The notes below the pieces were generated by a model. That model had not been told where the DNA came from. It made no database searches and saw only the letters and a list, made by a program, of their open reading frames with translations. Below are positions 47,802 through 56,561 of a DNA stretch of 64,000 bases, in pieces. Each line of letters opens with the position of its first letter. Within the stretch, counting starts at the first letter, position 1. Source of the stretch: Brevibacillus invocatus (GTDB lineage: Bacteria; Bacillota; Bacilli; Brevibacillales; Brevibacillaceae); the NCBI RefSeq assembly GCF_003710915.1, contig NZ_RHHR01000035.1, forward strand, positions 16,425-80,424, written 5' to 3'. The translations under genes were made by a program, and so were the position numbers.

Positions 47802-48647
47802 ATGTACAACTATAGCCTGTTGGAAAGCTTATTATTTTTGTCTACTCCTTTCAACGATCGAAAGCTTGCGAGTGCGCTGCAAGGCAAGACGATTCTGATA
47901 ACAGGGGCAAGCTCCGGGATTGGAGAGCAGCTAGCCTATTTACTCGGGCAACTGCCCGTTCATCTCATTTTGGTGGCTAGAAGAGAAGAAAAGCTCTCCC
48001 AAATCAAGCAAGAGCTCAAAACAAAGAATGCCAAGGTCCATATTTTTCGGGCGGATCTTAGAAATGAGGATGAGCTGGAAGATTTCTTGACCTTTCTTCA
48101 TCAACAACCTGATGGAGTAGATATCGTAGTAAACAACGCAGGCATTTCCATCAGACGTTCGATTATGGACTCGCTAGACCGTTATCACGATTTTACCCGA
48201 ACGATGGCGATCAACTATTTTGCTCCTGTCAGACTGCTGCTGTCTGTCATCCCCCAGCTCCAACAAAATCAGGGACAAATCATCAACATCTCTACGATCA
48301 ATACTTCGTTGATCCCTCTCCCTTATTGGGCAGCTTATCAGGCTTCCAAGTCCGCTTTTGATACCTGGTTTCGATCCGCAGCACCCGAACTGAATGCCAA
48401 TGGAATCTCCACAACGTCGATTTATCTGCCTTTAGTCAAAACCCCTATGATTCTGCCTACGGCTGCTTATCAGAACATGCCTGCCATGCGTGCAGAGCAT
48501 GTCGCCCGAATCATCGCCAAATCCATGTATACAAAACGCAGAGTGTTCAAGCCATGGTGGCTGGTATTTGGGCAGTTTTCATCCATTTTCGGCAGGGGGC
48601 TTTGGGAGCGGTTCTTACCAGGAAAGCTGCGAGAGAGGGGGAAGTGA
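47802..48647 (+). CDS. Short-chain dehydrogenase/reductase
   Basis: Classical SDR of 281 residues. Cofactor motif TGASSGIG around 35-42, NNAG near 110-113, catalytic Ser in INISTINTS and YQASK near 181-185. The C-terminal extension with a hydrophobic FKPWWLVFGQFSSIFGRGLW segment suggests membrane association, as in acylglycerol- or lipid-linked SDRs. ATG 47802 follows AAAAAGGA. It is 1 base from the acyl-CoA ligase gene, so both enzymes probably work in one lipid or polyketide-like pathway. Confidence 0.85.
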   Translation: MYNYSLLESLLFLSTPFNDRKLASALQGKTILITGASSGIGEQLAYLLGQLPVHLILVARREEKLSQIKQELKTKNAKVHIFRADLRNEDELEDFLTFLHQQPDGVDIVVNNAGISIRRSIMDSLDRYHDFTRTMAINYFAPVRLLLSVIPQLQQNQGQIINISTINTSLIPLPYWAAYQASKSAFDTWFRSAAPELNANGISTTSIYLPLVKTPMILPTAAYQNMPAMRAEHVARIIAKSMYTKRRVFKPWWLVFGQFSSIFGRGLWERFLPGKLRERGK

Positions 48648-48648
48648 T

Positions 48649-50184
48649 GTGCGGATTGTGATACTGATTGAGATCCTGTACAAGTTGAGGCTGCTTTCCC
48701 CAGCGGGGCTGTTCCGATTGATAAAAGCCATTTTTCAATATGGAATGAATGTGATGGCACTCTTGCGCATCGCTGAGCGCACTTACGGTCAAAAAGTTGC
48801 AATCGTCGATGACCATGAAACGATTACCTATCAGCAGCTATGGTCTCAGTCCGAACACCTCGCACTCGCCTGGAAGCAGACATACGGCCTGAATAGCGAC
48901 AAGAAGGTAGGAATCTTATGTAAAAATCATGCTTCACTGGTGAAAGCCATTTTTGCTACGTCCTATACCGGCGCTGATCTTTACATGCTCAATACCGAAA
49001 TGAGCGCACGACAGCTCAATCAATCGCTGGATGGTTGCGAAATCGATTTGCTCATTTATGATGAGGAATTGACTACCCTGATCGAACAATCAACGTATGC
49101 CAAAGACAAGCTGTTGAGCTATCATGATCAATTGCCCGCTATCAACAACCTGACTCAGTCCATCGTGAATGAAAAATTCATGCTTCGCAGAGCCTCTTCA
49201 AGCAAGATCATGCTGCTGACAGGCGGTACTACCGGAGCTTCTAAAAAAGTCCCGCACAAGCCTTCCTTGTTCCATTACCTGCCGCCATTGTCAGCGCTGC
49301 TATCCAGGCTTCATCTTTTCCGATATCAGACTACTTATATTGCAACTCCCATCTATCACGGCTACGGGATCGCGTTCTTGCTGTTATGCGTCGCACTAGG
49401 AAAAAGAATCGTCCTGACAGCTGGCTTTGAGCCGGCAAAGGCATGTGACCGCATACGGGAGCACCAGGTGGAAGTCGTCACCGTCGTACCATTAATGCTC
49501 TATAAAATGCTGAAACACAGTGCAGCAGATTTGAAGTCACTTGCCTGTATCGCATCTGGTGGTGCTGAACTGAATCCAAAGCTCGCGGCAGAGGTGTTTA
49601 GCACATGCGGCGATATCTTGTACAATCTGTACGGGACATCAGAAGCGGGGTTGATGGTCATTGCGACACCAGCGGATTTAAAGGCGTCCCCTAATACGAT
49701 CGGGAAGAAAATCGAGCATGTCCGATTAAGTGTGCTGGATCACCAGCATCAAAAGCTGGGTGTGGGTGAAATCGGTCAATTATGCGTGAAAAATACTAGG
49801 TTCAAGCACGACGGAAATCAAACCTGGATAGGAACAGGCGACCTCGGTTACCGGGATGAACGAGGTTACTACTATTTATGCGGGAGAACCGATGACCGAG
49901 TGATTTCAGCAGGGGAAAATGTGTATCCGATCGATGTCGAGCAAATCTTGATCCATCACACTTCCGTAGAAGATGTAGCGGTGATAGGGATACCCGATGA
50001 AACGTTCGGACAACGGCTGAAGGCTTTCGTGCAATCAGCCCCGCAAGCAGACCTGACGAAGGAACAGCTGCTCGAATGGCTGCGTCCTAGGGTGGCCAGG
50101 TATCAGATGCCAAAAGAGATCGTTTTCGTGGAGCAGATTCCGTATACCCATTTGGGGAAGGTCGATAAGAAGCAATTATCGTAG
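48649..50184 (+). CDS. Acyl-CoA synthetase / AMP-dependent ligase
   Basis: ANL-superfamily ligase of 511 residues. Motifs in order: MLLTGGTTGASKKVPHK (A3, phosphate-binding), YHGYGIAF, NLYGTSEAG (A5), TGDLGYRDERGYYYLCGRTDD (A7-A8), and LGKVDKKQLS (A10 lysine). The N-terminus FQYGMNVMALLRIAERTYGQKVAI matches long-chain fatty-acid ligases of the FadD type. GTG 48649 follows GAGGGGGAAG directly at the SDR stop. Substrate unknown. Confidence 0.86.
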   Translation: MRIVILIEILYKLRLLSPAGLFRLIKAIFQYGMNVMALLRIAERTYGQKVAIVDDHETITYQQLWSQSEHLALAWKQTYGLNSDKKVGILCKNHASLVKAIFATSYTGADLYMLNTEMSARQLNQSLDGCEIDLLIYDEELTTLIEQSTYAKDKLLSYHDQLPAINNLTQSIVNEKFMLRRASSSKIMLLTGGTTGASKKVPHKPSLFHYLPPLSALLSRLHLFRYQTTYIATPIYHGYGIAFLLLCVALGKRIVLTAGFEPAKACDRIREHQVEVVTVVPLMLYKMLKHSAADLKSLACIASGGAELNPKLAAEVFSTCGDILYNLYGTSEAGLMVIATPADLKASPNTIGKKIEHVRLSVLDHQHQKLGVGEIGQLCVKNTRFKHDGNQTWIGTGDLGYRDERGYYYLCGRTDDRVISAGENVYPIDVEQILIHHTSVEDVAVIGIPDETFGQRLKAFVQSAPQADLTKEQLLEWLRPRVARYQMPKEIVFVEQIPYTHLGKVDKKQLS

Positions 50185-50272
50185 TGGCTGAAAATTCCGC
50201 AATCCAGAAGAAAATCATATAAACACATGCTGATATAATGAAAAAGAAAATCATAAAAAGGAGGCAAGAGGC

Positions 50273-50514
50273 ATGTATAAATCAGGGCTGGCCATATGGT
50301 ACAACGTTGCGAACTTGGACCGAACGCTAGATTTTTACACGAGAGGACTACGCTTTGAGGTGGAAGACATTGAACTCGCAGTAGCTGAATTAAAATCACG
50401 CGGTGTTTCATTCACGGAGAGATTGAGACAATACCCGAGTTTGTAAAGCTTGCAGTCTTTCATGATCCGGACGGGCATCGCTTTGAGTTTTCCCAGACTT
50501 TAGCGAGTCCTTGA
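50273..50514 (+). pseudogene. VOC/glyoxalase-family gene, deleted and frameshifted
   Basis: ATG 50273 has an excellent AAAAAGGAGG site and a TGATATAAT promoter element at 50231-50239. The start MYKSGLAIWYNVANLDRTLDFYTRGLRFEVED is a VOC N-terminus, but it joins directly to IELAVAELKSRGVSF, so about 40 central residues are missing. Near 50418 one base is lost, giving a stop at 50444-50446; in the shifted frame the normal ending (VKLAVFHDPDGHRFEFSQT) continues to TGA 50512-50514. It occupies most of the 484-base gap between the ligase gene and fabH. Confidence 0.82.
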
Positions 50515-50593
50515 TGATTCGAAGAACCCAATCTATCCGAAAAAGGAATGTCTATGTGGCTTCGCTTCATGCGGGCTACAATTTTTATTAAAA

Positions 50594-50612
50594 ATTAGTA
50601 CCAGGTGCTAAT
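50594..50612 (+). promoter_or_regulatory. FapR-type operator upstream of fabH
   Basis: The imperfect palindrome ATTAGTACCAGGTGCTAAT at 50594-50612 is close to the FapR consensus of Gram-positive lipid genes (TTAGTACCTAGTCTTAA-like). It overlaps the -35 region of an extended -10 promoter, TGCTATAAT at 50619-50627. Malonyl-CoA is the known FapR ligand and would relieve repression. Confidence 0.85.
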
Positions 50613-50668
50613 ATCTAGTGCTATAATCAAAGGAGATGAAGTAAAAATGATCGAAGGAGTGAAGCGCA

Positions 50669-51664
50669 ATGACAGTAGCTGCCCAGGGCTCAAAAGCGCG
50701 TATCACGGCTATTGGTACGTATGTGCCCGAACGTGTTCTCAGTAATCATGACCTGGAAAAAATGGTGGACACCTCGGATGAGTGGATTCTTCAGAGAACT
50801 GGAATACACGAAAGGAGAATCGTAGAGAAGGATCAATTTACGAGTCACTTAGCGATAGAAGCAGTAGCCAATCTGGCGAAAAACTACAGGAAGTCTCTTT
50901 CAGACGTGGATATGGTGCTGGTCGCCACTTCTACAGCTGACTATCCATTTCCGAGCGTGGCCAGCCAGATTCAAGCACACTTTGGCATGTCAGGAGCGGG
51001 GGCGCTTGATCTTTCGGCTACATGTGCGGGCTTTACCTATGGCATTCACGTCGCCAACGGATTGGTCAGCACAGGCTTGCATCGCAAAGTGCTGGTTGTA
51101 GCCGCAGAGACATTATCCCGCGTGACTGATTATACCGACCGGACGACCTGTGTTCTTTTCGGGGATGGTGCAGGTGCTGTACTAGTGGAGAGTGATGAAG
51201 CCAATCCGAGCATTCTTGCGACCCATGTTGGTGCAAAAGGAGAAGGAGGAATTCATCTGTACCGCGCTGGACTGTCCAGTCAAATGCACGGCCAAACGCT
51301 ACAAGGCAATGGGTGTATGGTTCAGAACGGTAGGGAGGTTTATCGTTGGGCCGTCACGACTGTGCCTGCTGGCATGCGGGAAGTGATGAACCAAGCTCAG
51401 ATGACGCTGGAACAGGTAGACTGGTTCATTCCCCACAGCGCCAACCTGCGCATGATCGAATCGATCTGTGAGAAGAGCGGTTTTCCCATCGAGAAGACCC
51501 TATACAGCATGGAGTACTATGGCAATACATCAGCAGCAACGATCCCACTGGCATGGGAGCGGGGGATCATGCAGGGAAAAATCAAACAGGGAGACACACT
51601 CCTTCTCTACGGCTTCGGCGGCGGTTTGGTCCATGCGGGTATGCTCCTGACTTGGAATCCATAA
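50669..51664 (+). CDS. fabH: Beta-ketoacyl-ACP synthase III
   Basis: Starts fatty-acid synthesis by condensing a short acyl-CoA with malonyl-ACP. Catalytic triad Cys119 (LSATCAGFTYG), a His in IPHSAN and an Asn in YGNTSAA. 331 residues, the length of the FabHA/FabHB enzymes of Bacillus, which prefer branched primers. ATG 50669 follows AGGAGTGAAG. It stands alone, away from other fab genes, behind a FapR-type operator. A second fabH elsewhere is likely but not shown here. Confidence 0.94.
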   Translation: MTVAAQGSKARITAIGTYVPERVLSNHDLEKMVDTSDEWILQRTGIHERRIVEKDQFTSHLAIEAVANLAKNYRKSLSDVDMVLVATSTADYPFPSVASQIQAHFGMSGAGALDLSATCAGFTYGIHVANGLVSTGLHRKVLVVAAETLSRVTDYTDRTTCVLFGDGAGAVLVESDEANPSILATHVGAKGEGGIHLYRAGLSSQMHGQTLQGNGCMVQNGREVYRWAVTTVPAGMREVMNQAQMTLEQVDWFIPHSANLRMIESICEKSGFPIEKTLYSMEYYGNTSAATIPLAWERGIMQGKIKQGDTLLLYGFGGGLVHAGMLLTWNP

Positions 51665-51683
51665 CGCAGGACGCGAGAAATAG

Positions 51684-51723
51684 ACTGTCTAGGCAAGTTA
51701 GTGATTGCTAGACAGTTTTTTTT
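51684..51723 (+). terminator. Terminator after fabH
   Basis: ACTGTCTAG 51684-51692 pairs with CTAGACAGT 51708-51716; eight T's end at 51723. Confidence 0.9.
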
Positions 51724-51781
51724 GTCCAAATCCAATATGTGAAGATGAGCAAGGCGGAATCACAATAAAAGGAGTTTGCCT

Positions 51782-52258
51782 ATGCTCTCATTTGCTCTTC
51801 CAATAGAGCCCTTCACGGTTGAGCGAATCATCCAGCTCATCCTGCTGGGGCTGTGCTTTTCTGTTTCTTGGACGGATTTTAAGGAAAGACGTATTCCCAA
51901 CCTGGCCTTGCTGATTGGTTTTATGCTCATGCTGGCATTGCGTTTGTTATGCGGGGGAGAGTGGTCATGGTTGTCTGCTATTCCTTTTGTTGCTGTTGTC
52001 CTGGTCTTTTTTGGAGGGATAGCGTTGGTTTGGCCAGCATCGATCGGGATGGGGGATGTCAAACTGCTTGCATGCGCAGCTTACGCACTGGGAGTCGGTC
52101 CATTCTTCCTCGTACTGACTATCGCCAGTATGACGGCATTGTTAGGTGCCAGTCTCCTGCTTCTTTTCGATCAAGCAAGCCGGACACACTCCCTTCCGTA
52201 TGCTCCTTTTCTGAGTGTGGGGCTGCTGTCCTGGTTTGTCTCTGCTTTCTGGGAATAG
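51782..52258 (+). CDS. comC: Prepilin peptidase (A24 family)
   Basis: Aspartic membrane peptidase that processes type IV prepilin-like competence proteins. The two catalytic aspartates are Asp32 (WTDFKERRIPN) and Asp92 (GMGDVKL). It lacks the N-terminal methyltransferase-type domain of large prepilin peptidases, leaving 158 residues and about six helices. ATG 51782 follows AAAAGGAG. In Bacillus subtilis comC lies between folC and spoIIB, which supports the assignment; the shorter length is the difference. Confidence 0.82.
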   Translation: MLSFALPIEPFTVERIIQLILLGLCFSVSWTDFKERRIPNLALLIGFMLMLALRLLCGGEWSWLSAIPFVAVVLVFFGGIALVWPASIGMGDVKLLACAAYALGVGPFFLVLTIASMTALLGASLLLLFDQASRTHSLPYAPFLSVGLLSWFVSAFWE

Positions 52259-52335
52259 CCCAAACAAATCAGTCATAACTCGTCCCGTGATCTCGTATGC
52301 TGGTACAAAGAGCCTGTAGCTGGGAGGGCATGACG

Positions 52336-53604
52336 GTGAGCGGAACGAAAGGAAATAACCTCAGAGTAAAAGTAAACGGCCAAAACTGGCAAGGCACTGC
52401 ACGGGAGAAAGAAGAGCTGCCTCGTGCAAACCATAATCCATCACCCAAGAGACAGATTCAGGGGCCTTCCCTTCCGTTGTCGGAAATAGAGAAGATGAGC
52501 AAACGTGATGATGCCTGGGATCGGATGATGCAAATTCGTTCTGCGGCTGCTGCGGAACCTGAGCGACAGCATGAATCCTATACGGCTCCTGAACACGATT
52601 ATCGCAGGGAATATATAGAGGAAGATTCCCATGAATGGTCTTCGAATCGCTTTCAATCCTTTCTTCCCAAAGGGGCCTTTCTCCGAACCCTGCTTACAAC
52701 AGGGGGAGCCATTGCAATCGGTCTCGTATTTGGAATCATGGTCCTGACGATTTTCTCGCAGGAACAGTTTTCGACTTCTTATCGCACTGTTTTGTCCGAT
52801 ACGGTGGAGACGCTGACTGCACAACCCGAGTCACCGAGCAACAAGCAGACCACTCCAACGGGGCCAGTACTGCCGGGTGATCAGGGAAGCGCCGCTCAGC
52901 CGACTGCTTCAACAGGAGCTGCAATGAGCCTGTCCTTACAGTTGCCAGAGGTGAAGATGCATGTGGCACAGGTAGGCGTCTTTCAATTGGATGCTCCTGA
53001 GGAAGCCGCGACCCAATCCCTGACCAAGCTCGGGCTTCCGCATCTGCTTTACAACGATTCCACCAAACAGTACATGTTTGCCGCAGCAACCACATCCCGA
53101 GAGGCAGTACTGGGCTTTGCCAGCAACCTGAAAACAAAAGGTCTCGAAGTGTTTGTGAAAGAGTTTAGCTTCCCGGCGTACCAGGGGGAAGTGAAGATCG
53201 AGCAGTCAGCAGAACCGACAACAACCCAGCCAAATCTGGACCTGTTTTTCACAGCTGGAAGAGAGCTTACCGAAGCTTTGTCGGCCCAGTCAGGTCTGGT
53301 CATCACTAGCGCCCAGCCTGCCATCGCCCCTGCAGATACGGCGACATTGAAAGAAAAGCATCGGAAGTTCCTGGAGGCTGGAAAAGTGAACACACTGCCT
53401 GCTGAATGGCAGCCGTATTTTCAGGAAATGGTCAACGGGCTGAATCAGGCAGTAGCGGCACGTGACAAAATGGCAGAGGCATCAGGAGGCAAAAAGACAG
53501 AAAGTGCTGAATCGTATGCTTGGCAAGTGCAGGGCGGAATTCTTACCTATTTGGAGAGCTACACCAAGTGGCTTCAGCAGCTTGATAAAGGTAAATCCAT
53601 ATAA
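52336..53604 (+). CDS. spoIIB: SpoIIB-like sporulation protein with a SPOR-type C-terminus
   Basis: Bitopic membrane protein assigned mainly by synteny (comC-spoIIB-maf). The N-terminal 110 residues are charged and cytoplasmic and begin NNLRVKVNGQ, like SpoIIB. One membrane helix (about 112-138, TGGAIAIGLVFGIMVLTIF) follows, then a Pro/Thr/Ser linker and a domain near 195-290 (VKMHVAQVGVFQLDAPEEAATQSL, KGLEVFVKEF) compatible with SPOR, which binds denuded septal peptidoglycan. GTG 52336 is chosen from the GGGAGGG site at 52322-52328. 422 residues. Confidence 0.75.
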   Translation: MSGTKGNNLRVKVNGQNWQGTAREKEELPRANHNPSPKRQIQGPSLPLSEIEKMSKRDDAWDRMMQIRSAAAAEPERQHESYTAPEHDYRREYIEEDSHEWSSNRFQSFLPKGAFLRTLLTTGGAIAIGLVFGIMVLTIFSQEQFSTSYRTVLSDTVETLTAQPESPSNKQTTPTGPVLPGDQGSAAQPTASTGAAMSLSLQLPEVKMHVAQVGVFQLDAPEEAATQSLTKLGLPHLLYNDSTKQYMFAAATTSREAVLGFASNLKTKGLEVFVKEFSFPAYQGEVKIEQSAEPTTTQPNLDLFFTAGRELTEALSAQSGLVITSAQPAIAPADTATLKEKHRKFLEAGKVNTLPAEWQPYFQEMVNGLNQAVAARDKMAEASGGKKTESAESYAWQVQGGILTYLESYTKWLQQLDKGKSI

Positions 53605-53614
53605 AAGCAATCAG

Positions 53615-53651
53615 GACTTCTCACAAGTTTTCTTGCGGGAAGTCTTTTCTT
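53615..53651 (+). terminator. Terminator after spoIIB
   Basis: GACTTC 53615-53620 pairs with GAAGTC 53639-53644, with an inner CAAG/CTTG, then TTTTCTTTC. Confidence 0.7.
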
Positions 53652-53757
53652 TCTATACAGTTACTTCCAAGAGCATTAGGGATTGTTTCACCCCCTCCCA
53701 TTTGCTACACTTATTGATGGTTAACGTGAATCCCTTAGCAATCTAGGGAGTGGAATC

Positions 53758-53997
53758 ATGGGGAAAGAGACGCTCACACTCGTTTTTCTGTTGATTTGTG
53801 GACTTTTATTTGGAAGTATAGTGGGCGAAATCCTGAAACCTTGGATTCCGTTCTTGACCACGAGCAAAGAAATTACGTGGTCACCTTCCGCAGATTTGGA
53901 AATTTTGAAGTACGATTTGAACTTTCAGCTAAAACTAAATCTAGCCAGTATCGGAGGGCTCGCCCTCGCCTTTTGGATACATCGACGAATGAAGTAG
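53758..53997 (+). CDS. DUF4321-like small membrane protein
   Basis: 79 residues with two helices (about 6-26, LVFLLICGLLFGSIVGEIL; and about 60-75, NLASIGGLALAFWI) around a short extracytoplasmic loop. Matches the DUF4321 pattern found next to maf in many Firmicutes. ATG 53758 follows AGGGAGTGG. The function is unknown. It ends 10 bases before maf, so the two are probably cotranscribed. Confidence 0.72.
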   Translation: MGKETLTLVFLLICGLLFGSIVGEILKPWIPFLTTSKEITWSPSADLEILKYDLNFQLKLNLASIGGLALAFWIHRRMK

Positions 53998-54007
53998 GTT
54001 GATACGG

Positions 54008-54592
54008 ATGCATACAGATAAAACTTTGATCCTTGCCTCGTCTTCGCCGCGTCGCAAGGAATTGCTGCAGACGCTAGGATTAACTTTCACCATCCAGACT
54101 AGTGATGTCGATGAAACCACTAGCCCTGGCTTATCCCCACAGGAGGTCGTCGAAGAGCTTGCTTTGCGAAAAGCAAAAGAAGTGGCGTGCCGGTTGAATG
54201 AGGGAATCGTGCTTGGCTCTGATACGATTGTCGTCCTGAATGAAGACATATTGGGCAAGCCAGTGGACGAAACCGATGCCTATCGAATGCTGTATGCTTT
54301 GCAAGGGTGTGAACATACTGTGTACAGCGGGGTTGCACTGATTGACGCTGCGACAGGAATGTCTGAGGTTTCGTATAGTCGGACTCAAGTCAGAATTCGC
54401 CCCCTTACCTCGGAAGAAATCCATGCCTATATCGCTACACGAGAGCCGATGGACAAGGCCGGATCGTATGCGATACAGGGAATTGGATCCACCCTGGTAG
54501 AAGGAATCGATGGCGATTATTTCACTGTCGTTGGTCTTCCGCTGTGTTTGACCGCTGCTATGCTTGCGCGCTTTGGTATTAAGGTTTTGTAA
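54008..54592 (+). CDS. maf: Maf nucleotide pyrophosphatase
   Basis: House-cleaning nucleotide pyrophosphatase of the Maf family, active on modified or canonical dTTP/UTP in characterised members; over-expression blocks septation in Bacillus. The signature LILASSSPRRKELLQTLGLTF, LGSDTIVVL and the closing EGIDGDYFTVVGLP are present. ATG 54008 lies 9 bases after AGG 53996-53998; an in-frame TTG at 53999 touches that site and is less likely. 194 residues. Confidence 0.94.
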   Translation: MHTDKTLILASSSPRRKELLQTLGLTFTIQTSDVDETTSPGLSPQEVVEELALRKAKEVACRLNEGIVLGSDTIVVLNEDILGKPVDETDAYRMLYALQGCEHTVYSGVALIDAATGMSEVSYSRTQVRIRPLTSEEIHAYIATREPMDKAGSYAIQGIGSTLVEGIDGDYFTVVGLPLCLTAAMLARFGIKVL

Positions 54593-54600
54593 GTTGCTTT

Positions 54601-54668
54601 GCTTGATTTCAAGCAGCGACGGCTAATCCTTCATGATCGTCTCCCACTGTAGCCGTTTCAAGGATTAG
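54601..54668 (+). other. Possible H-type pseudoknot between maf and radC
   Basis: Stem A is ACGGCT 54619-54624 with AGCCGT 54651-54656. Stem B is AATCCTT 54625-54631 with AAGGATT 54660-54666. The order A-B-A'-B' is a classic H-type pseudoknot with coaxial stems and no shared bases. A small hairpin GCTTG/CAAGC lies just upstream at 54601-54614. It ends about 25 bases before the radC start, so it could affect radC translation or mRNA decay. Confidence 0.4.
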
Positions 54669-54693
54669 GTGAACTGGTTGGAGGCGATGCGAA

Positions 54694-55392
54694 ATGTCAA
54701 CAAATACCTGTAACAAAATCGTGCCAAAAAACGTCCCTTACTATGATCGTCCCCGGGAGAGACTACTTCGCGAAGGAGCAATCCATCTGTCGGATACAGA
54801 GCTTCTCGCCATTTTACTGCGGACTGGTAGGGAGCAGGAATCAGCTTATCAGCTTGCTTCACGCTTGCTGTCGACGTTTGGCGACCTGCATGGATTGGCT
54901 CAGGCTGCCCATTCGGAGTTGACGGAACTAAAAGGAATTGGCCAGGTCAAAGCAATCGAATTGCATGCAGCGTTTGAACTAGGGCGTAGGTTAAGGAACG
55001 CTCCCAGACAGGCGCGTACGACGATTCGCTTGCCTCGTGATGTGGCTGATCTCATGATTCCTGAGTTGGCTCATTTGACACAGGAGCATTTTGTCTGCCT
55101 ATTTCTCAATACCAAAAACCATGTGATTGGCAAACAGACGATATTTGTTGGAAGTCTGGACTCCTCGATTGTGCATCCTCGTGAGGTTTTTAAAGAAGCA
55201 ATTCGGCGCAGCAGCGCATCCGTCATTTGCTTACATAATCATCCAAGTGGTGACCCGACACCGAGCAGAGAAGATATAGCGATCACACGTACCTTATGTG
55301 AAGCTGGTGAGCTAGTTGGGATATCACTCTTGGATCATGTCATTATAGGGGATGGCAAATACATCAGCTTGAAAGAGCAAGGGTACATGTAA
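54694..55392 (+). CDS. radC: RadC-family JAMM-domain protein
   Basis: The N-terminal helix-hairpin-helix region (ELTELKGIGQVKAIEL) is followed by a JAB1/MPN metal site: His181 and His183 in CLHNHPSGDPTPS and Asp194. Despite the name its role in DNA repair is not established. 232 residues. ATG 54694 follows TTGGAGGCG. Same place as in Bacillus (ysxA), between maf and mreB. Confidence 0.93.
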   Translation: MSTNTCNKIVPKNVPYYDRPRERLLREGAIHLSDTELLAILLRTGREQESAYQLASRLLSTFGDLHGLAQAAHSELTELKGIGQVKAIELHAAFELGRRLRNAPRQARTTIRLPRDVADLMIPELAHLTQEHFVCLFLNTKNHVIGKQTIFVGSLDSSIVHPREVFKEAIRRSSASVICLHNHPSGDPTPSREDIAITRTLCEAGELVGISLLDHVIIGDGKYISLKEQGYM

Positions 55393-55503
55393 AGCAAGTC
55401 GGTCCGACTCGACCGCCATTGTCACATCCATTTTCGTGATACAAGGAAAGCTGCTTTCACGGAAAAAAGCTCGCAACTGTCTAATACTGGAAGGAGTTTT
55501 CGT

Positions 55504-56547
55504 ATGTTTGGTGGATTTACTCGTGACTTAGGGATTGACCTGGGCACTGCCAATACACTTGTTTTTGTAAAAGGTAAAGGTATTGTAGTGCGTGAACCTT
55601 CTGTTGTAGCAATTCGTACGAATAACAATTCGATTGAAGCGGTGGGAAATGCGGCCAAGAACATGATCGGCCGCACACCTGGAAATATTGTAGCGGTTCG
55701 TCCCATGAAGGATGGCGTGATCGCCGACTTTGACACGACTGCTACCATGATGCGTTACTTCATTAATCAAGCACAAAAAAATCAAGGGATGTTCAGCCGC
55801 CGTCCCAATGTAATGGTGTGTGTACCGTCTGGTATTACTGCTGTGGAGAAGCGCGCCGTTGAGGACGCGACCAAACAGGCAGGCGCCCGGGAAGCGTACA
55901 CGATTGAAGAGCCATTCGCAGCAGCGATCGGCGCTGATTTGCCTGTCTGGGAACCGACAGGAAGTATGGTTGTGGATATCGGTGGAGGAACGACGGAGGT
56001 TGCCATTATTTCTTTGGGGGGAATCGTGACGTCCCGTTCGATTCGTGTAGCTGGGGATGAGATGGATGAAGCGATCATCCAGTACATCAAACGCCGCTAC
56101 AATCTGATGATCGGGGAACGTACAGCAGAGACGCTCAAGCTGGAGATTGGTTCTGCCATCGCACCTGATGAGGTAGAAACCGTTGAAATTCGCGGGCGAG
56201 ATCTGGTGACCGGGCTCCCGAAAACCTTGAGTGTGAGCAGCTCGGAAATTGCTGAAGCTCTTGCTGAGACAGTGGCAGCTATTGTGGAAGCGGTGAAAGT
56301 AACGTTGGAGAAGAGTCCGCCCGAGCTAGCTGCGGACATTATGGATAGAGGGATTGTTCTGACAGGTGGTGGGGCCCTTCTGCGAAACATGGATCGGTTG
56401 TTGAGTACGGAGACAGGAATGCCCGTTCACATTGCAGAAAATGCCCTTGACTGTGTGGCGATCGGAACTGGACGAGCGTTGGAAAATATGCACTTGTTCA
56501 CTTCGAAGCACGGAATCACCTCTTCCCGACAAAAACGGGGTAAATAA
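55504..56547 (+). CDS. mreB: Rod-shape-determining actin homologue MreB
   Basis: Actin-like filament protein that directs lateral-wall synthesis with MreC, MreD, PBP2 and Rod[21 protein letters not shown] is the phosphate-1 region, [15 protein letters not shown] phosphate-2, and [13 protein letters not shown] the adenosine motif. 347 residues. ATG 55504 follows GGAAGGAG. First of mreB-mreC-mreD. Confidence 0.97.
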   Translation: MFGGFTRDLGIDLGTANTLVFVKGKGIVVREPSVVAIRTNNNSIEAVGNAAKNMIGRTPGNIVAVRPMKDGVIADFDTTATMMRYFINQAQKNQGMFSRRPNVMVCVPSGITAVEKRAVEDATKQAGAREAYTIEEPFAAAIGADLPVWEPTGSMVVDIGGGTTEVAIISLGGIVTSRSIRVAGDEMDEAIIQYIKRRYNLMIGERTAETLKLEIGSAIAPDEVETVEIRGRDLVTGLPKTLSVSSSEIAEALAETVAAIVEAVKVTLEKSPPELAADIMDRGIVLTGGGALLRNMDRLLSTETGMPVHIAENALDCVAIGTGRALENMHLFTSKHGITSSRQKRGK

Positions 56548-56561
56548 ACGGAGGTCTGGGC

